A DNA stretch of 64,000 nt from NCBI RefSeq assembly GCF_932294415.1, contig NC_065535.1, positions 68,937,362 to 69,001,361 on the forward strand, read 5' to 3'. The notes under the pieces are model-generated. The model had not been told where the DNA came from. It saw only the letters and a list, made by a program, of their open reading frames with translations, and ran no database searches. Shown here piece by piece: positions 46,890 through 59,500 of the stretch (within the stretch, counting starts at the first letter, position 1; every line of letters starts with the position of its first letter). A program made the position numbers and the translations under genes. This DNA is from Quercus robur. Its lineage: Eukaryota > Streptophyta > Magnoliopsida > Fagales > Fagaceae.

Positions 46890-48646
46890 TATGTATTAAA
46901 ATTTGTAATAGCCCTAACATACCTAAAAAAATTTTGTTAGGATGTTCTACGGATTAAATCACATTTGACAAAAGTTAAAGGTCATGATATAAAGATTAAA
47001 GTATTAATCTCAATAACATATATGGTAAATGTTTCCATATTTTTGTTTAGAAATTTTTTTTTTTTTTAAATAAACGTTACTTACTCGTATCATTCTTTAT
47101 TCATTTTCATATCTTTATGCCGAATTTTTGAAACGTACTTTTCCTGAAAGATACCAAATTATACCCGTCCTTATACTTACAGTATTATACCCATAGCATA
47201 TTTTATTAAATATGATAAACACCTACATTATAACTTCAACAAATTTAATTTAATTTTAATGAGTTCTTAAAATACAAATTCAACCCTAACTGAGAATGCA
47301 AAAAACATGGGGCTCTATCCTGAGGCTTTCCAATAAGAAAAGACTCGTCACAATAAAAAGGGCCCTATCTTGTGAGTGCATAAGATAATTTCAAAAGAAA
47401 AAAAAAAGTTCAATCCCAATATATAAAAAAAAAAGACCATCCTAATAATTGGTTTGGTAGAAATAATTATAAAAAAATTAAAATGGATAGATAGATTGAA
47501 TTAACCATGTTATCAATTGAAAAGGAAATATTTTCAAAATCAAAAAGAAAGAAAGAAAAATCGTGGCATGTTTTCCAAGAGATGTTGCCTTCTCTCTAAA
47601 GTCTAAATGCAAAAACTTATTTAATAATTTTGTATCTAAAGAAATGATAATCATTTAAATATTGTATTGAGATGAAATAATAATAATTAAATATGAAAGA
47701 TCCTATTTAAAACTATCGCCTTAAGTTTTAAATTATATTGAACTAGCCTTAATGTAGGATGCTTAATTAAACAAGAAAAAATTTTCAAACCAAAATGCCC
47801 ATAAAGTAGTTTCTCATTAAAGGATAAGATAACTTAGTTGTTTTATATATTTGATGTAAGAGATTAAATTCTATAACTATATGGCGTAAAACCTAAGTTT
47901 TACCCCCTCCAATCTCAGTATGTCACATCATCATATTACATATTAAAAAATAGTCACAACCACATTCAATCAATTCTAATACTCATTTGAAAAATCTAAT
48001 TTAAGTGTGAGTTTATTGTGAGATGTTATTATGTGTAGTAGAATGTATTGAGTTTTAAGTAAAAAACTAATGTGACAATCTCTTATTAGATAATATAAAA
48101 CATGAGTCTTACATCCCATTTTTATCAAATTCAGATTCTATAAGAGAAGGTGTGCATCCAACTCGGATTGTAATTTTATTTTAAGTCTCAAGTGGGTTGG
48201 GTTTGGGTCGATAGTTTTTCAACCCATACGACCCAACCCATCATATAATTATCATTATTTTAACTAATTTAATTTAATTTTTTTGGTTTTTTGAGAATAA
48301 AATTTGAAATTTAGTATTAAGAATATTATGTGAATTATAATAATTTATTAAAAAAATGTTTAAATAATTTATAAAAGTTCAAAAGTTATAAGACATGAAA
48401 CATATAAGTGTAACCCTTCTACTAAACTCAATTCCAACCGATCTATATGGGTTGGATTTGTTTTTATATATGCTATGAATTGGAAATTTTGTCACCTATT
48501 TTAACGAAAGAGATAGTGATAATAATAAATAATAGTAATAGGCCCAACCCATTGGTTTTTTAAACTGCCGGATCCGACCGTTGACCCGAAAAACCACTTT
48601 GTGTGGGATAGAGAGACCTCCTCTGCCAAAAAGATCAAACGGAAAA
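46890..48646. other. Intergenic DNA and ATP23 promoter region
   Basis: AT-rich stretch with no recognised gene. The last 120 bp before 48647 are GC-richer and probably form the 5' UTR. The minus-strand frames at 48496-48767 mirror the ATP23 first exon. Confidence 0.4.
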
Positions 48647-50995
48647 ATGGAGGAGGAACCCATCCCGGAACCCGGATCCGGACCCTTCTCCTCCGCCTCC
48701 AACGGCGGTAGATCCATAGAGGAATGCCAATCCATGATCCAAAGAAGTCTTCGAAGTAATTTTTCAAAAACCCTCTCTATTTTTTGTTGAATACAAACTT
48801 ATTAGGGTTTAGGGTTTTTGGAACTTTCACCATTTCATTTCCTTTTCCTACTGATTCTGAGCTTCCAAACAGGGAATAGTGATAGAAACGACTTCATTTC
48901 ATGTGGGTTTTTTGTTTTTTTGTTTTTGTTTTTGGTGATAGTTCCAATGGTGAAGTTTCTGAGGGAGCATTTGGAGAAATCTGGGTGTGTAGTTGGGGAC
49001 AAGTTCATCAGGGCCGCCCGTTGTGACAAGCAAATCAGTGGCGGTTACGTTCGCGGCGAAGGGGTATTCATAATTTATTCAATTGTATTTGGTCTTTCTT
49101 TGGTTTTTTGTTGTTATCAAAGTTGGAGCTTTTGCATTTATACATTGGAATTTAGTAATTTTGTAATTGAAATTTTTGCTTCAATTTGTAGTTGGGATTT
49201 TATGAAGTTATAGTATTGTTTTTTGAATGTTTTTTTTTATTGAGTTTAGTCCAAGAATGGCATTGTGTTATGATTATGTTATGTTAAAGTCAGTGTGTAC
49301 ATGCCTGAAGTGAATATTTGAACATTGTATGAATAAGTGTTATATATCTATCTATGATTGGTGGGAAAGTCTATGATAGACTAATTCTCTCTTTTTTTTG
49401 GTTTGTTGGGGTTCTGTGCACGTGTGTGTGTGTGTGTGTGTGTTTTAGATTATGGTTTGTAGTAATCACATGAACATTCAAGACGAGGTGGACCAAGTGG
49501 TGATACATGAGCTAATTCACGCGTATGATGACTGCCGTGCTAGAAACTTGGACTGGGCTAACTGTGCTCACCATGCTTGCAGTGAGGTGTGTGCCAGTGT
49601 GGTGGAACTTTTTTAATCCTCATGTTGTTTTTTCTTTCAATGAAAGAATGTGTTTCTATTGTCGATAAACAGATTCGGGCCGGTCATCTAAGTGGTGATT
49701 GCCACTACAAGCGGGAATTTCTGCGGGGTTATATGAAGCTACGAGGCCATGAACAAGTGAGCTTCCCCCACTTTACTTTACTCTACTCTTATCCTGTCTT
49801 TACAATCTGATAGCATTGAGTGGTCTCTTTTCAACTGATTAGCAGTCTTTTTTAATTTGGAAGTCTGCAGAAGACCAAAAAAATTCAGTTTGTAATTTGT
49901 AACTGAAAAAGAGAGAGCATAAACTTTTATGTACATGGGGACTATTCAGCAAAATTAAGTCTCTTGGATTTTGCAGTTACCAATTACAAATAACAGGGAT
50001 GCCGCTCCTTTTTGAATGAGAATGCTACTGACAGCAGTATGCTAAATCTGAACCATATGAGATGCTCACATACTCTGTGACAGCACAAAGATTCATGACA
50101 AATGGCCAAGTTCCCCTTACATTACATAAAGTCAACAGTGATATCATATCTTCTAGAGTACATGATTGTGTTCTGCTAGGAGACTAACTAAAATATTGGG
50201 TAGAGCTTAAAATCTGTATTGCATGTTTGCTTACAGGACTGAGACTTTGGTAGAATTGTAAAATGAGTTCTGGAATCTTAAATTTCAGTCCCCACCCTAG
50301 TATAAAAGTAGTTTTATTAAGGTTATCTTTTTCTTATCAGGAAACCATTCTGTGAGCTGAAGAATTCAGCAATGATAATGTAACTACTTTACTTCGGAGA
50401 ATGACATAGGCTAATTTGAAAGTAGCCTGAATTACTGCTGCATTCGATGATAAGAAGGAATTCCTCATGTTATTGTTAATATGTTAGTAAAAAATTTCAT
50501 TCCCTACCTATTTAAGGGTAATGGACCTTAATGATTACTCTGCATACAGTTGAGGATCATATTACATTCCTCATAATCTCCCCTCCCCCCCCCCCCCCCC
50601 TGCGCATGTGCGGGCGTGGGCGGGTGTGTGTGCCTGTGTGCACAGGTGCTCATGTTGTATGTTACATAGAAAATTGCAAGTCATTTATAATGGTTGGTCG
50701 ATGGTCAACTAGGTGTATGTACCATCTAGCTTAAATTATGCCCAATTCATTTCTTGCCCATTTGCATGACAAATGCAATACTCTTTATGCTATAGTGTCA
50801 TTTAGGCATTTTTTGTTATGTGATTAATTCATTTATGGGTTTTCATTTTGACATTTGAAGGAATGTGTGAGAAGAAGAGTCATGAAGTCGGTGATTGCTA
50901 ACCCTTACTGCTCAGAAGCAGCTGCAAAGGATGCCATGGAAGCTGTCTGGGATGTTTGTTACAATGATACACAGCCCTTTGACAGAGCTCCCTGA
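48647..50995 (+). CDS. ATP23: ATP23-like mitochondrial inner-membrane metalloprotease (peptidase M76)
   Basis: Five exons, 48647-48755, 48942-49063, 49449-49586, 49673-49756 and 50861-50995, join in frame to 195 residues, the usual length for plant ATP23. Yeast Atp23 processes Atp6 and helps assemble the F0 part of ATP synthase in the intermembrane space; plant members are often labelled Ku70-binding (KUB3) proteins. Exon 1 gives SIEECQSMIQRSLR, exon 2 gives PMVKFLREHLEKSG and VGDKFIRAARCDKQISGGYV, and exon 3 holds the zinc motif HELIHAYD (residues 97-104, HExxH). Exon 4 gives IRAGHLSGDCHYKREFLRGY, exon 5 ECVRRRVMKSV and PYCSEAAAKDAMEAVWDVCY. Eleven cysteines fit the cysteine-rich, Mia40-dependent fold. 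The ATG at 48647 is chosen because the frame upstream has no ATG. Confidence 0.96.
49757..50860 (+). other. Fourth intron of ATP23
   Basis: A 1.1-kb intron with a long C run (about 50584-50600) followed by a GC-rich CGCATGTGCGGGCGTGGGCG stretch and a GT-rich tract. The 67-residue frame across it is not coding. Confidence 0.8.
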
Positions 50996-51675
50996 AACAT
51001 GCTGATCACTACTTGCCAATGCCAAACCAGCTGTCCCTTCCAGTTTTCTTGTAGGAATGGTGTTGTAGCAGACTCTGGCTTTGAAGCGAGTAATATGCCC
51101 TTATTTTTGAGTTGACATGACTTAAGTCAATCAGAAAGCTCATTTTATTTAGATTCTTTCTCCATTTTCTCTGAGATATAACTGCATAAAGAGAATTTTA
51201 CATTTTTGAATGTTATACATTATTGTACACCAATGATTGATGCTTTCTCAGAGACAAATTCAAATTCAAAGAATAAGAATCCCTTTATTAGTTGTGCCTC
51301 TTTCAATCAGAAGAAGTATGTATTTTTGTTATAATGCTGATCGAATGCTTCTGTCATTAGAGGAATGCAATTTATGATGATTGGAATGTGAGTACTGAGC
51401 ATGTTTTGCTGGAATTGACTCCTTAAGAAAAATGCAAATTGTAAACCTTTCAGTTATTTGCAATTGTGCTCATGTTTGAAACCCTCGTTTGAAACCATCT
51501 TATGCTTTGCATAATTAAACTGATCTGATGAAATAGAATTGTGTGTGTGGAATGCATATTTCAAAGCCTTTTGAAATGACAACTGCCTTGCCAAGGAAGT
51601 CCAAATCTGGAAGCAAATTCAGTTGATAGGCAAGAACAAAGTTGGCCAACTTCATTGAAATGGTTCTGTTATAAC

Positions 51676-52056
51676 AGTGAGACACCAAGAAGAAAAGCTC
51701 CAGTCAGAAATGCTAAGATAGACATGATTGCTGCAGCTTTGAACAATTTGCTGACATTGGTTTCAGATGGTGTTTTCTGCAGATCTTCTTTAAACACATC
51801 TTTGTGCACACCTCTGATATGCATTGTCAGTCATTAACTCTAATTCAAAACAATTATACAGATGAGAGGTACGAAGAAAAGCTTCAGGCATAAATTCTAA
51901 GACATGATAGCTACAGCTTTGAACAATTTGCTGATATTGGTTTCAAATCATGTTATTTGCAGATCTTCTATAAACACATCTTTGTGCACACCTCTGATAT
52001 GCATTGTTAGTCATTTACTTTAATTCAAAATCATTCATATGGATGAGAGGTACGCA
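51676..52056. repeat. Tandem duplication of about 184 bp
   Basis: Two copies share AGATCTTCT, AAACACATCTTTGTGCACAC, CTCTGATATGCATTGT and GATGAGAGGTACG. Copies differ by scattered changes. It lies between ATP23 and the small peptide gene and may be part of that gene's upstream region. Confidence 0.8.
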
Positions 52057-52528
52057 TAAGCGATATGCACAGGAGATGTGTAAGTAACATTTTGTTCCTA
52101 TTTCTGAGGTTGCCAATTGAGCCACTTAGCTGACTGGCTGGTTGACCGGGTGAGCCTAGTCTTCAATCTTCTACAATGTAAACGGCTATAGTTTATTTGG
52201 AGATTGTGGACCATGTGGTCATATATCCTCATGACTTTATTCTTTTTGAGTATTATACTTGTAGAAAGAACAAAAAGAACCTGAACATGTTAGCCTATAC
52301 ACATTCTTCTTTTTAGATTTTCGTGTTAGCTAGATTTTTGTATGATGCATGTTGTCATTATTTAAATGGTTTTTTTTCCATCTTTCCTTCATTTTTATTC
52401 ATTAGTGGGTCCTTTTCCTACTCTTATCCTCTTGATAAAGGGCAGCCAGTTGCATGTTGCAGAGTTAGAAGTGTTTTGCATAGCATTTTAGATAGAGGTG
52501 GGAGGGATGAGCATGGAGAAGGTCTAAT

Positions 52529-52844
52529 ATGAAGGTGGGATTTCTTCTTAAGATGATCGTCTTTCTCTTCTTTCTCAGTAGATACCACACAGTTGCTATT
52601 AGACCACACGTCTCAGGTATAAATAGATTGCATTTACTGCATTGGCATTGGTTTTTTCAGTTGTATATGCATTTAAGCCGAGCACTAAATTGATTAGTTT
52701 GCAGGTGCGAGGGGGTTGTGGGATCAGCATCAGGAATTGGAAAGGAAACATGTAAATGTGCACGAGCCAGTCTCTCAGTGGTTGTCCGAGGACTATTCTC
52801 TACCTCACAGAAGGCGACCTGTGCACAATAAGCTGGACCCTTGA
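52529..52844 (+). CDS. Candidate RGF/GOLVEN (CLEL)-type secreted peptide precursor
   Basis: Two exons, 52529-52616 and 52705-52844, joined by an 88-bp GT-AG intron, give 75 residues. The C-terminus reads DYSLPHRRRPVHN and then KLDP. This fits the 13-residue root meristem growth factor pattern (DY at the start for tyrosine sulfation, Pro at 5, Pro at 10, HN at the end), preceded by acidic SE as tyrosyl-sulfotransferase likes. The middle (SGARGLWDQHQELERKHVNV) is polar and variable, as in such precursors. The N-terminus (MKVGFLLKMIVFLFFLS) resembles a signal peptide, but it is encoded by a pyrimidine-rich stretch ending CTCAG that could instead be an intron acceptor with the true first exon upstream. 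The downstream exon and splice phase (TCA-G/GT) are convincing; the start is not. Such peptides act on RGFR-type receptor kinases. Confidence 0.62.
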
Positions 52845-54601
52845 GTCATGCCCTTCTGTCTCTCTCTGCTGAGCGTTCTGTTCTTCCTTGTAGTGAGTCA
52901 CTTGGCTTTTAGTGTTGTTGATCTTTTATTACTGGCTTGAGGGTTGGTTTGACATGGGGTAACTTTAGCTTCATTAGCATTTAGCACAACCATGAGTAAA
53001 GTAATGGATAAATATTCCCCGTTTTTGCAGTTTCAGTTAGTTTTCATTCTAGTTTTCAATATGATGGAACTTGTACATGAAATCCTTGGTTTGTGAAACC
53101 TGAGGTGCAGTGTTGAATATAGCAATGGATCCTGCTTGTTTCCAATTCCTGTGCTAACTAATCAGAGCCAGCTATGGACTTAGGTTCATAGTGTCCTGTT
53201 TTACAACACATGTCCGCATCAAATTGTGCTCAAGTTTTTTTAATATTTCACTTTCCGAATAACAAGTTCAGCGGCAAGTTCAGCAGAAGGACGGATAGTT
53301 AAGAGAAAATGTTGGATTTTTGGGTACTGAGCTAGTTAGAATATACGTTTTCATCTTTTGTAATGCAAAAGTAAATTTCTGCAGCCTAAGATGAAATGGA
53401 TGCTACGGATCCATTTTCAATTTGCCTCTTGATTTTCATGACATAAACTATTATCTTCATCTCATTATTCAAATTTTGCATCATTCAAAATTGACCAAAC
53501 TAGAGCCTTGGTCACCAGCCTCTAACTAAAATAGTTTAGTATTATTCAGGCTTTACTAGTTTGACCGACAAGTGCCGAAAGAGGAAAAAAATGGTGTACT
53601 TTTTATACTTATTTAGGGGATCCATTATGGATTTTGGTTGAGAAATAAAGCAAGAGGAATGAAATTGATCTATTGTCCTACTCTTTCTTGGTCACAATAG
53701 TTGGCCGCGCATGCATAAACATCTCTATTTGCCCATGTTCCAAAAGTCGCACAGCAGATTCGGGTTTGCATTACTTTTGCATTATCATATGGTTTTTAAT
53801 TATCATAAACATCTACTTTGGACCATCTTTGATCATTTTTTAATACCCTATTATCTATGTTGTCGCTAATATGATGAAATGGGTCTTCCACGTTTTAGTT
53901 TGCTTTACATTTGCCTAGTGTGAAAAGATGCCACGTTTAGAAGAAAAAACACATCCTTTCATGGGTCTAAGTCATGTGCAATTGTACACAAGTGTACCTT
54001 AAAATATGCGTCTTTTGGGCTTTACAAATAGATTGAGAGACCTAATGTGATTTTCAAAAAAAGAAATGCTGATCCCCAGGCCCTTTATAAGCGAGCCATG
54101 GCCTTTTCCCCAACCCACCTGATCTGGCGACTGGTGGCGTAGACCAAATTCATTTGTTCTTGGGTTTGTTTTTGTGCACCAAAATTTGAATCCACAATGT
54201 AGATTTGCTTTTTTTAGGCTTGGTCTATTACGATTATATAGACAATTATTTTCATATAGAATTTTATTTCCATTCGATGTTTAATATACATAATAGTACC
54301 TGTGTAGTCCTCAAATCTAATAGGCTTGTGATGAAAAAACAAAAAGAAGATGGAACTTGTGAGCTCTTCTATTATTCTTAAAATTCTCTCTTTTTTCCCC
54401 CAATAAAATAATAATGATAAATTACTAAATGGAAGTAATTTAAACACTAAAATAAATCTTCTCTTCTCTTTATTTTCGAAACACAAAGCTCAATTTTTAA
54501 GATTGATGAAAAATAGCTATGAAAAATAAGTTTTGATTATACAATATAAACCCTAGAAAATTAGCAAGAACATAAATTAAAAAAAAAAAAAAAAAGGAAA
54601 A
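52845..54601. other. 3' flank of the peptide gene and intergenic DNA
   Basis: The first few hundred bases may be 3' UTR. The rest is AT-rich with no recognised gene. The 90-residue minus-strand frame at 54214-54486 has no motif. Confidence 0.4.
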
Positions 54602-55816
54602 TTACACTTTACCACCCTAAACTATACATCATATTACACTTGCCATCCTAAACTATAGGAATGCACACTTACCCCCTTAAACTATTGCTAATGTAACACT
54701 TTGCACCCCACCGTTTAATGAGCTGTTAAGATGGGATGGAAATTACAGTGGAAGCCCTAAATTCCCTAAATGCCCCTCAACAAAAACACAATTTTGAACT
54801 CTCTCAAATTTCTCTTAGGTTCAATCTCTCTCCCTCTTTTAATCTTTCTCCGCTACCAATGGTGCTGCCCAGTCCACGTTGATGACAGCTGATCACGCTG
54901 CTGGTTGTGGGTCTTAAGTGGCGCTTCTGAAGAGATGAAAGCCATGAAATGGGTGAGCCCAGATCGAGCTCGTTGAAATCGAGTCACGAAAGCCATCATT
55001 GTTGGCCTTGCAATTCAGTGACTCGGTGGTGAGAGAAAGGGTATTAACACTAGTGGAGGGGTCTAAAAGAATGGGTGGGATTAAACTCGGTGTGACGTTT
55101 CAGATCTGGCCATTGACGAAGTGGATGACCGAAGCAGAGATTATGGGGTCTGGGTTTGTTGATGACTGAAATAAGGAGCTGCTTCTGGGTTCTAGGTTGT
55201 TCATCTCAGTGGGTTTGTTGCTTGATCTCTCTTTATGTTTATTTCTGGGTTGTAAATTTGCAGGTTTGAAGTAATTTTTCTGGGTTTGTTGTTTGATATT
55301 AATTTTTGGGTTCGATGTTCATTTCATTTTTTGGATTTCATGTAAATTTCTGGGTTTGATGTTCATCTCAATTTATAAGTTTAAGTTTTTATTTTTTGCT
55401 GGTGCCAAAGGACCTTAAGGAAACGGTGAAGATGGTGGGTCCTTGCATATTTTTTGGCTGGACTCTTTAGATTCTATGCATCTCATCAAATGGTTCTGAA
55501 TTATTTACAGGTTTTGATTGTTTCAAATTTTTGTTTGTATTTTCTTATCTTCTTCCGTTGGTTTTTTTTTTAATCGATGAAACAGAGTGGGAGAGACTAG
55601 AGAGCTTCATGTTTGACTGAGAATGACAAGGGTATTTTTGGTCTTTGACATAGGGGTATTTTGGTCTTTGACTTGGTTTCTGTCAAACTTAACTGACAAA
55701 TGGATAGTGGGGTGCAAAGTGTTACATTGTTAATAGTTTAGTGGGGTAAGTGTTCATTCCCATAATTTAGGATGGTAAGTGTAAAATGAGGTATAGTTTA
55801 GGGTGGTAAAGTGTAA
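54602..55816. mobile_element. Long-TIR DNA element (MULE-like, non-autonomous)
   Basis: The first about 130 bp and the inverse of the last about 130 bp match well. Both begin TTACACTTTACCACCCTAAA and continue with CACTTACC, TAAACTATT and AATGTAACACTTTGCACCCC. The 1.2-kb length, long inverted ends and a non-coding interior fit a non-autonomous Mutator-like element. The interior has repeated TTTCTGGGTTTG-like segments. No clear 9-bp duplication was found at the homopolymer-flanked ends. Confidence 0.8.
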
Positions 55817-57346
55817 ACTAACGAAGCTATAGAATCACGCAAAGTGTTGTCCTTAAAAGTTGATTTGTGCCACCAGAGTAGTAGCTGGTGCAAATGACTC
55901 TTTTGGTCAAACAACTCCCAAGATTAGATTATAGCAACGATTTTTGAAATGAGCGCACTTTCAATCATGAAGAGTCAATAACAACCATATATTGCCTTTC
56001 CTTAAACCTAAAAGTAAGAGCTGAAAATTATGTGAGAGAAGAAGAAAAAGAATAATGAGGGGGAGAGCAGACCAAAGAACTCAAGAAAAATAAAAGATCT
56101 GTTATGGTTAAAAATAAGCCAAAGAAAAATAGACTAGTGGGTTTTCAACAGGCCGAAAGGCCAACAATTACTATGTTCTTCTCTTTTTGGTTGAACATAT
56201 TCAGATTGAAAGATTAGTGGTTTAATGAACTCATCTTGTGGAATAACTGTGTAATGCTTAGTCACAGAATTTATGTTTTCTTATATAAAAAAAAAAAAAC
56301 CATATTCTTGGTTTACAATTTAGTCGAGTTCAATATGTTATGTAATCATCATCCAGACTAAGTGTCATATAATTAGTTTGGATAATTGTCATATGATAGT
56401 GAATTGGCCAGAACATGAATTGCAATTTCAAACCCCCTAATTAGAGTTTGGTAGAAACTTGAGAGGATTTTTCCAAAATTAAAGTGTGCTGCTGAGCATG
56501 GAGAACTCTAGCTCTAGGAGACTAGGACCACTAGCAAGGTTGGCAATTTTTTGAGGTTTCACGTTTCTCACTTTCCCCTTTCGTTTGGATTTTTTGTAGC
56601 AGTACCAAACCCCCCTCCCCACCACCCACCCCCACCCCCCCCCCCCAAATTTGGTTTAAGCTTAAATTTCTCTCCTAAATTTTTAAAAGTCTAACTTGGT
56701 CCCGAAATTTTTTAAGGCTATGAATTTATTCTTTTTGACTATTTATCATTGAATTTAGACTAGGTTACCGTAGATTTTTAATGTGTTGCGGCAGTATTCT
56801 ATCCGCAATGGATTAACGGATGTGGATTTCGGTTTACTCAATTTGTAAAATCTTTTATCATTGAATAAGAAATTTGTAATTCGAACTTGTCTACACTAAA
56901 AAATAATTGATGTCTTAACTTGATTATAAGAACAATTATTATAGAGTGGAATTGTGGAAGTCGTAAATTGAAATCCTTTTAAATATATAAAATTTAAATA
57001 AAAAAGTTAGACCAACCAATAAATTTTTTTTTTTTCAGAGATGAAAAGTAAATTTTAACCATAATTTTTATTTGGCCAGTTTTATCAAACATAAATATGT
57101 TAAAATGTATAGAATTTTGATATCAAGTGTGATGAGAACATAGAAACTATTTGAAGTTTCTATTTAGTTCTTGAAATTTTAAAAATACGTAAGAACACGT
57201 TTTTGGAACACGTACACTTACATGATACGCCACCTAAACACTTGCTTCATAAAATTAGGATTTGTAGAGATACATTGATTTAATATATAGAAAATAGAAT
57301 ATATTCATGGTCTCTAAATCCTGATTTTGGGAGACCAACAAGTGTC
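55817..57346. other. Intergenic stretch
   Basis: AT-rich, with a C-rich tract at 56609-56647 (a G-quadruplex candidate on the minus strand). No recognised gene. Confidence 0.45.
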
Positions 57347-57830
57347 TTAGGGGCATTTGATTCACTTAACATTACACTACACGGTAATGTTACATTATTG
57401 TAATGTTACATTAATGTAATCTCCATACAAAAATATAATATTACATTATTTAGGAAAATGATGAGATTAAGGTAATGTGATATATTTTGTAATCTTAGAT
57501 TATAATAAGTTAGAAAAAAATAAAATGAACCAAATACCTTAATGTCACTTCACCATAATGTGCATCACATTAGGGGTGTTTGATTCGCTGTGTTGTGCTC
57601 TTGATATGATGCACATTACAAAGATGTGACATTATAATTTTTGGTTCATTTTATTTTTTCTAAACATTACCATAATCTAAAATTACAAAATATATCACAA
57701 TACCTTAATCTCATCACCTTTCTAAACAATGTAATGTTGTATTCTTATATTGAGATTACATTAATGTAATATTACAATAATGTAATATTATGATGTAATG
57801 TAACATCACGATGAACCAAACGCCCCCTAA
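57347..57830. mobile_element. Foldback MITE
   Basis: The left end TTAGGGGCATTTGATTCA and the inverted right end TTAGGGGGCGTTTGGTTCAT match, and both arms hold many ATTACATTANTGTAAT palindromes. It is AT-rich and about 480 bp long. An internal TTAGGGGTGTTTGATTCGC repeats the end sequence, so one copy may be nested in another. Only a TA duplication is consistent at the ends. Confidence 0.75.
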
Positions 57831-58330
57831 AGACACATCATAGCAAACCAAATGCACTCTAAATAAAATATGTTGCCAACTTTATAATGACAATGCGCAA
57901 ACAATGTCCAGCACATATGCAATTGTTGCAATTATACTGATGATTACAACAAATTAAATGTATGTTTGGTAGACTGAAATAAATATTGTAATATAATAGT
58001 TATTCCTATAATTTAACTATTTAGTAGTTTGATTATATTTTTAATTCATCTCTAAAAATGATGTAATAGCTATTCTTTAATAAGCATATTAATTTCTATC
58101 ATTAATATATTTCTAAATAAACAAATTTTCCATATACACATAACAATTATAAAAATAAAAAATCATAAAAAATAACTAATCTCTTTCAAATTTAAAAAAT
58201 AATATTTTTTAGGAAATATAATTATATGAGTAAGATATTTCCAAAAATATATCTTAAGTTTGATTTAAAATACTTTCATTCCATTGTCTTCAGGGTTTTA
58301 TTATTGTGTCATCACCAAACAAATGAAGAG
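57831..58330. other. Intergenic AT-rich stretch, MITE-like remnants
   Basis: Contains ATGTAATAGCTATTCTTTAA and TTCCATATACACATAACAAT-like segments that also occur, inverted, in the next element, so older copies of the same MITE family are likely. Confidence 0.45.
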
Positions 58331-59500
58331 TTAGGGTACGTTTGGTACGCTGAATAAAAATTACGACATGAATTGTAATCTTTATTACTAAAAATAAAAT
58401 GTGTTATAATGTAATAAATAAACCTATTCAAAAGTTTGGTTGTGAGGTATAACATTAGAATAAAACTTAAGATTTATTTTAGGAAATATCTTACTCGTAC
58501 AATTATATCTCCTTAAAAATTGTTATTTTTTAAATTTAAGAGAGATATATGTTATTTTTTATTTTTATAATTGTTAGATGTATATGGAAAGTTTATTTAT
58601 TTGGAAATATATTAAGTTTTGAAATTATTGCATTTACTAAGAAATAGCTAATACAACCTGTAGTTGCACGATTTCCTGGCCCAAACCCTTTTGATCAAGC
58701 CCTGGCCCAAGATGCAACACACAATAAATACTTGTAGAGGATGGGTCAAAGAACTTAGCCTCAGTGAACCTAGTCGGCCTAAGGTATGGAGAATGTTGTT
58801 GCAAGTATAAAAACACCAGAATGGATACTCCACAGAAAGTTCTATTTCCTGAGTGCTGAATACAGTTTTTTCCGTCCCCTTCTTTGAGGGACTCCCTTAC
58901 ATTATATAGCTCTCTCATTCTTATCTGAACGTTACACTTGTTGATCATCTAAGCCCCCACTTGAGCACCTGTCCTATCAGACACCTTTATCACTCCTTTG
59001 TGAGTTGCAGTGGCCAAGGTAGTACTGTTCAGGGGTCTTTTCCTCATTAATGCGGCCAAGAGAGTGGTTGTGGCACATTTAATGTGGTGGTAGCAGCTTT
59101 CCATGAGATATTTTGGGTTTTATTCTTTTTTATATACTCGGAGGATGAGCTGCAGTGGTTGGGGCGAGCTTTTTGATTTGGATTTCGTGGTGTCTGAGGA
59201 GGTGTTACTCCTCGGACAGTTTTATTTTACCGCAGTTGGGCTTGAATAATGTTTTGGCTATGACTTCTCCTCGGAAACGATGCTTCTCGGATGGGCCTGT
59301 ATTTAACTAGCCCATTATTTTGGGCCAGGCCCCACACAACCCTTTTAAAGATGAATAATTATTCCTCATTTTGAAGAATAGCTATTCATAAGGAATGACT
59401 ATTTCTTGTAATTAAAACATAACCAAACTAAAGAATAGCTAAACCATAAGAATAACTATTACATTACAGTGCTTATTACAGTTTACCAAACATGCTCTAA
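58331..59500. mobile_element. MITE interrupted by a solo LTR
   Basis: Outer ends TTAGGGTACGTTTGGTACGC and (inverted) TTAGAGCATGTTTGGTAAAC mark a MITE of the 46519-46889 family, with TTA/TAA flanks. The solo LTR at 58661-59336 splits it, giving a clear relative age: MITE first, LTR later. Confidence 0.75.
58661..59336 (-). mobile_element. Solo LTR related to the large retrotransposon, with perfect target duplication
   Basis: This 676-bp TG...CA segment starts TGTAGTTGCACGATT and ends GGGCCAGGCCCCACA. The flanks are CAACC at 58656-58660 and CAACC at 59337-59341, a perfect 5-bp duplication. The ends are recognisably shared with the LTR at 6613-7377 (TGTAGnnnCACGATT; GGCCCCACA), and it holds a hairpin built on CTCCTCGGACAG. 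A minus-strand TATATAAT near 58894-58903 agrees with minus orientation. No internal region remains. The short frames here are not genes. Confidence 0.9.

Noticed and set aside
48581-48646. Longer ATP23 start upstream of 48647
   Set aside because: The upstream codon at 48581 is TTG, and the family length fits the ATG at 48647.
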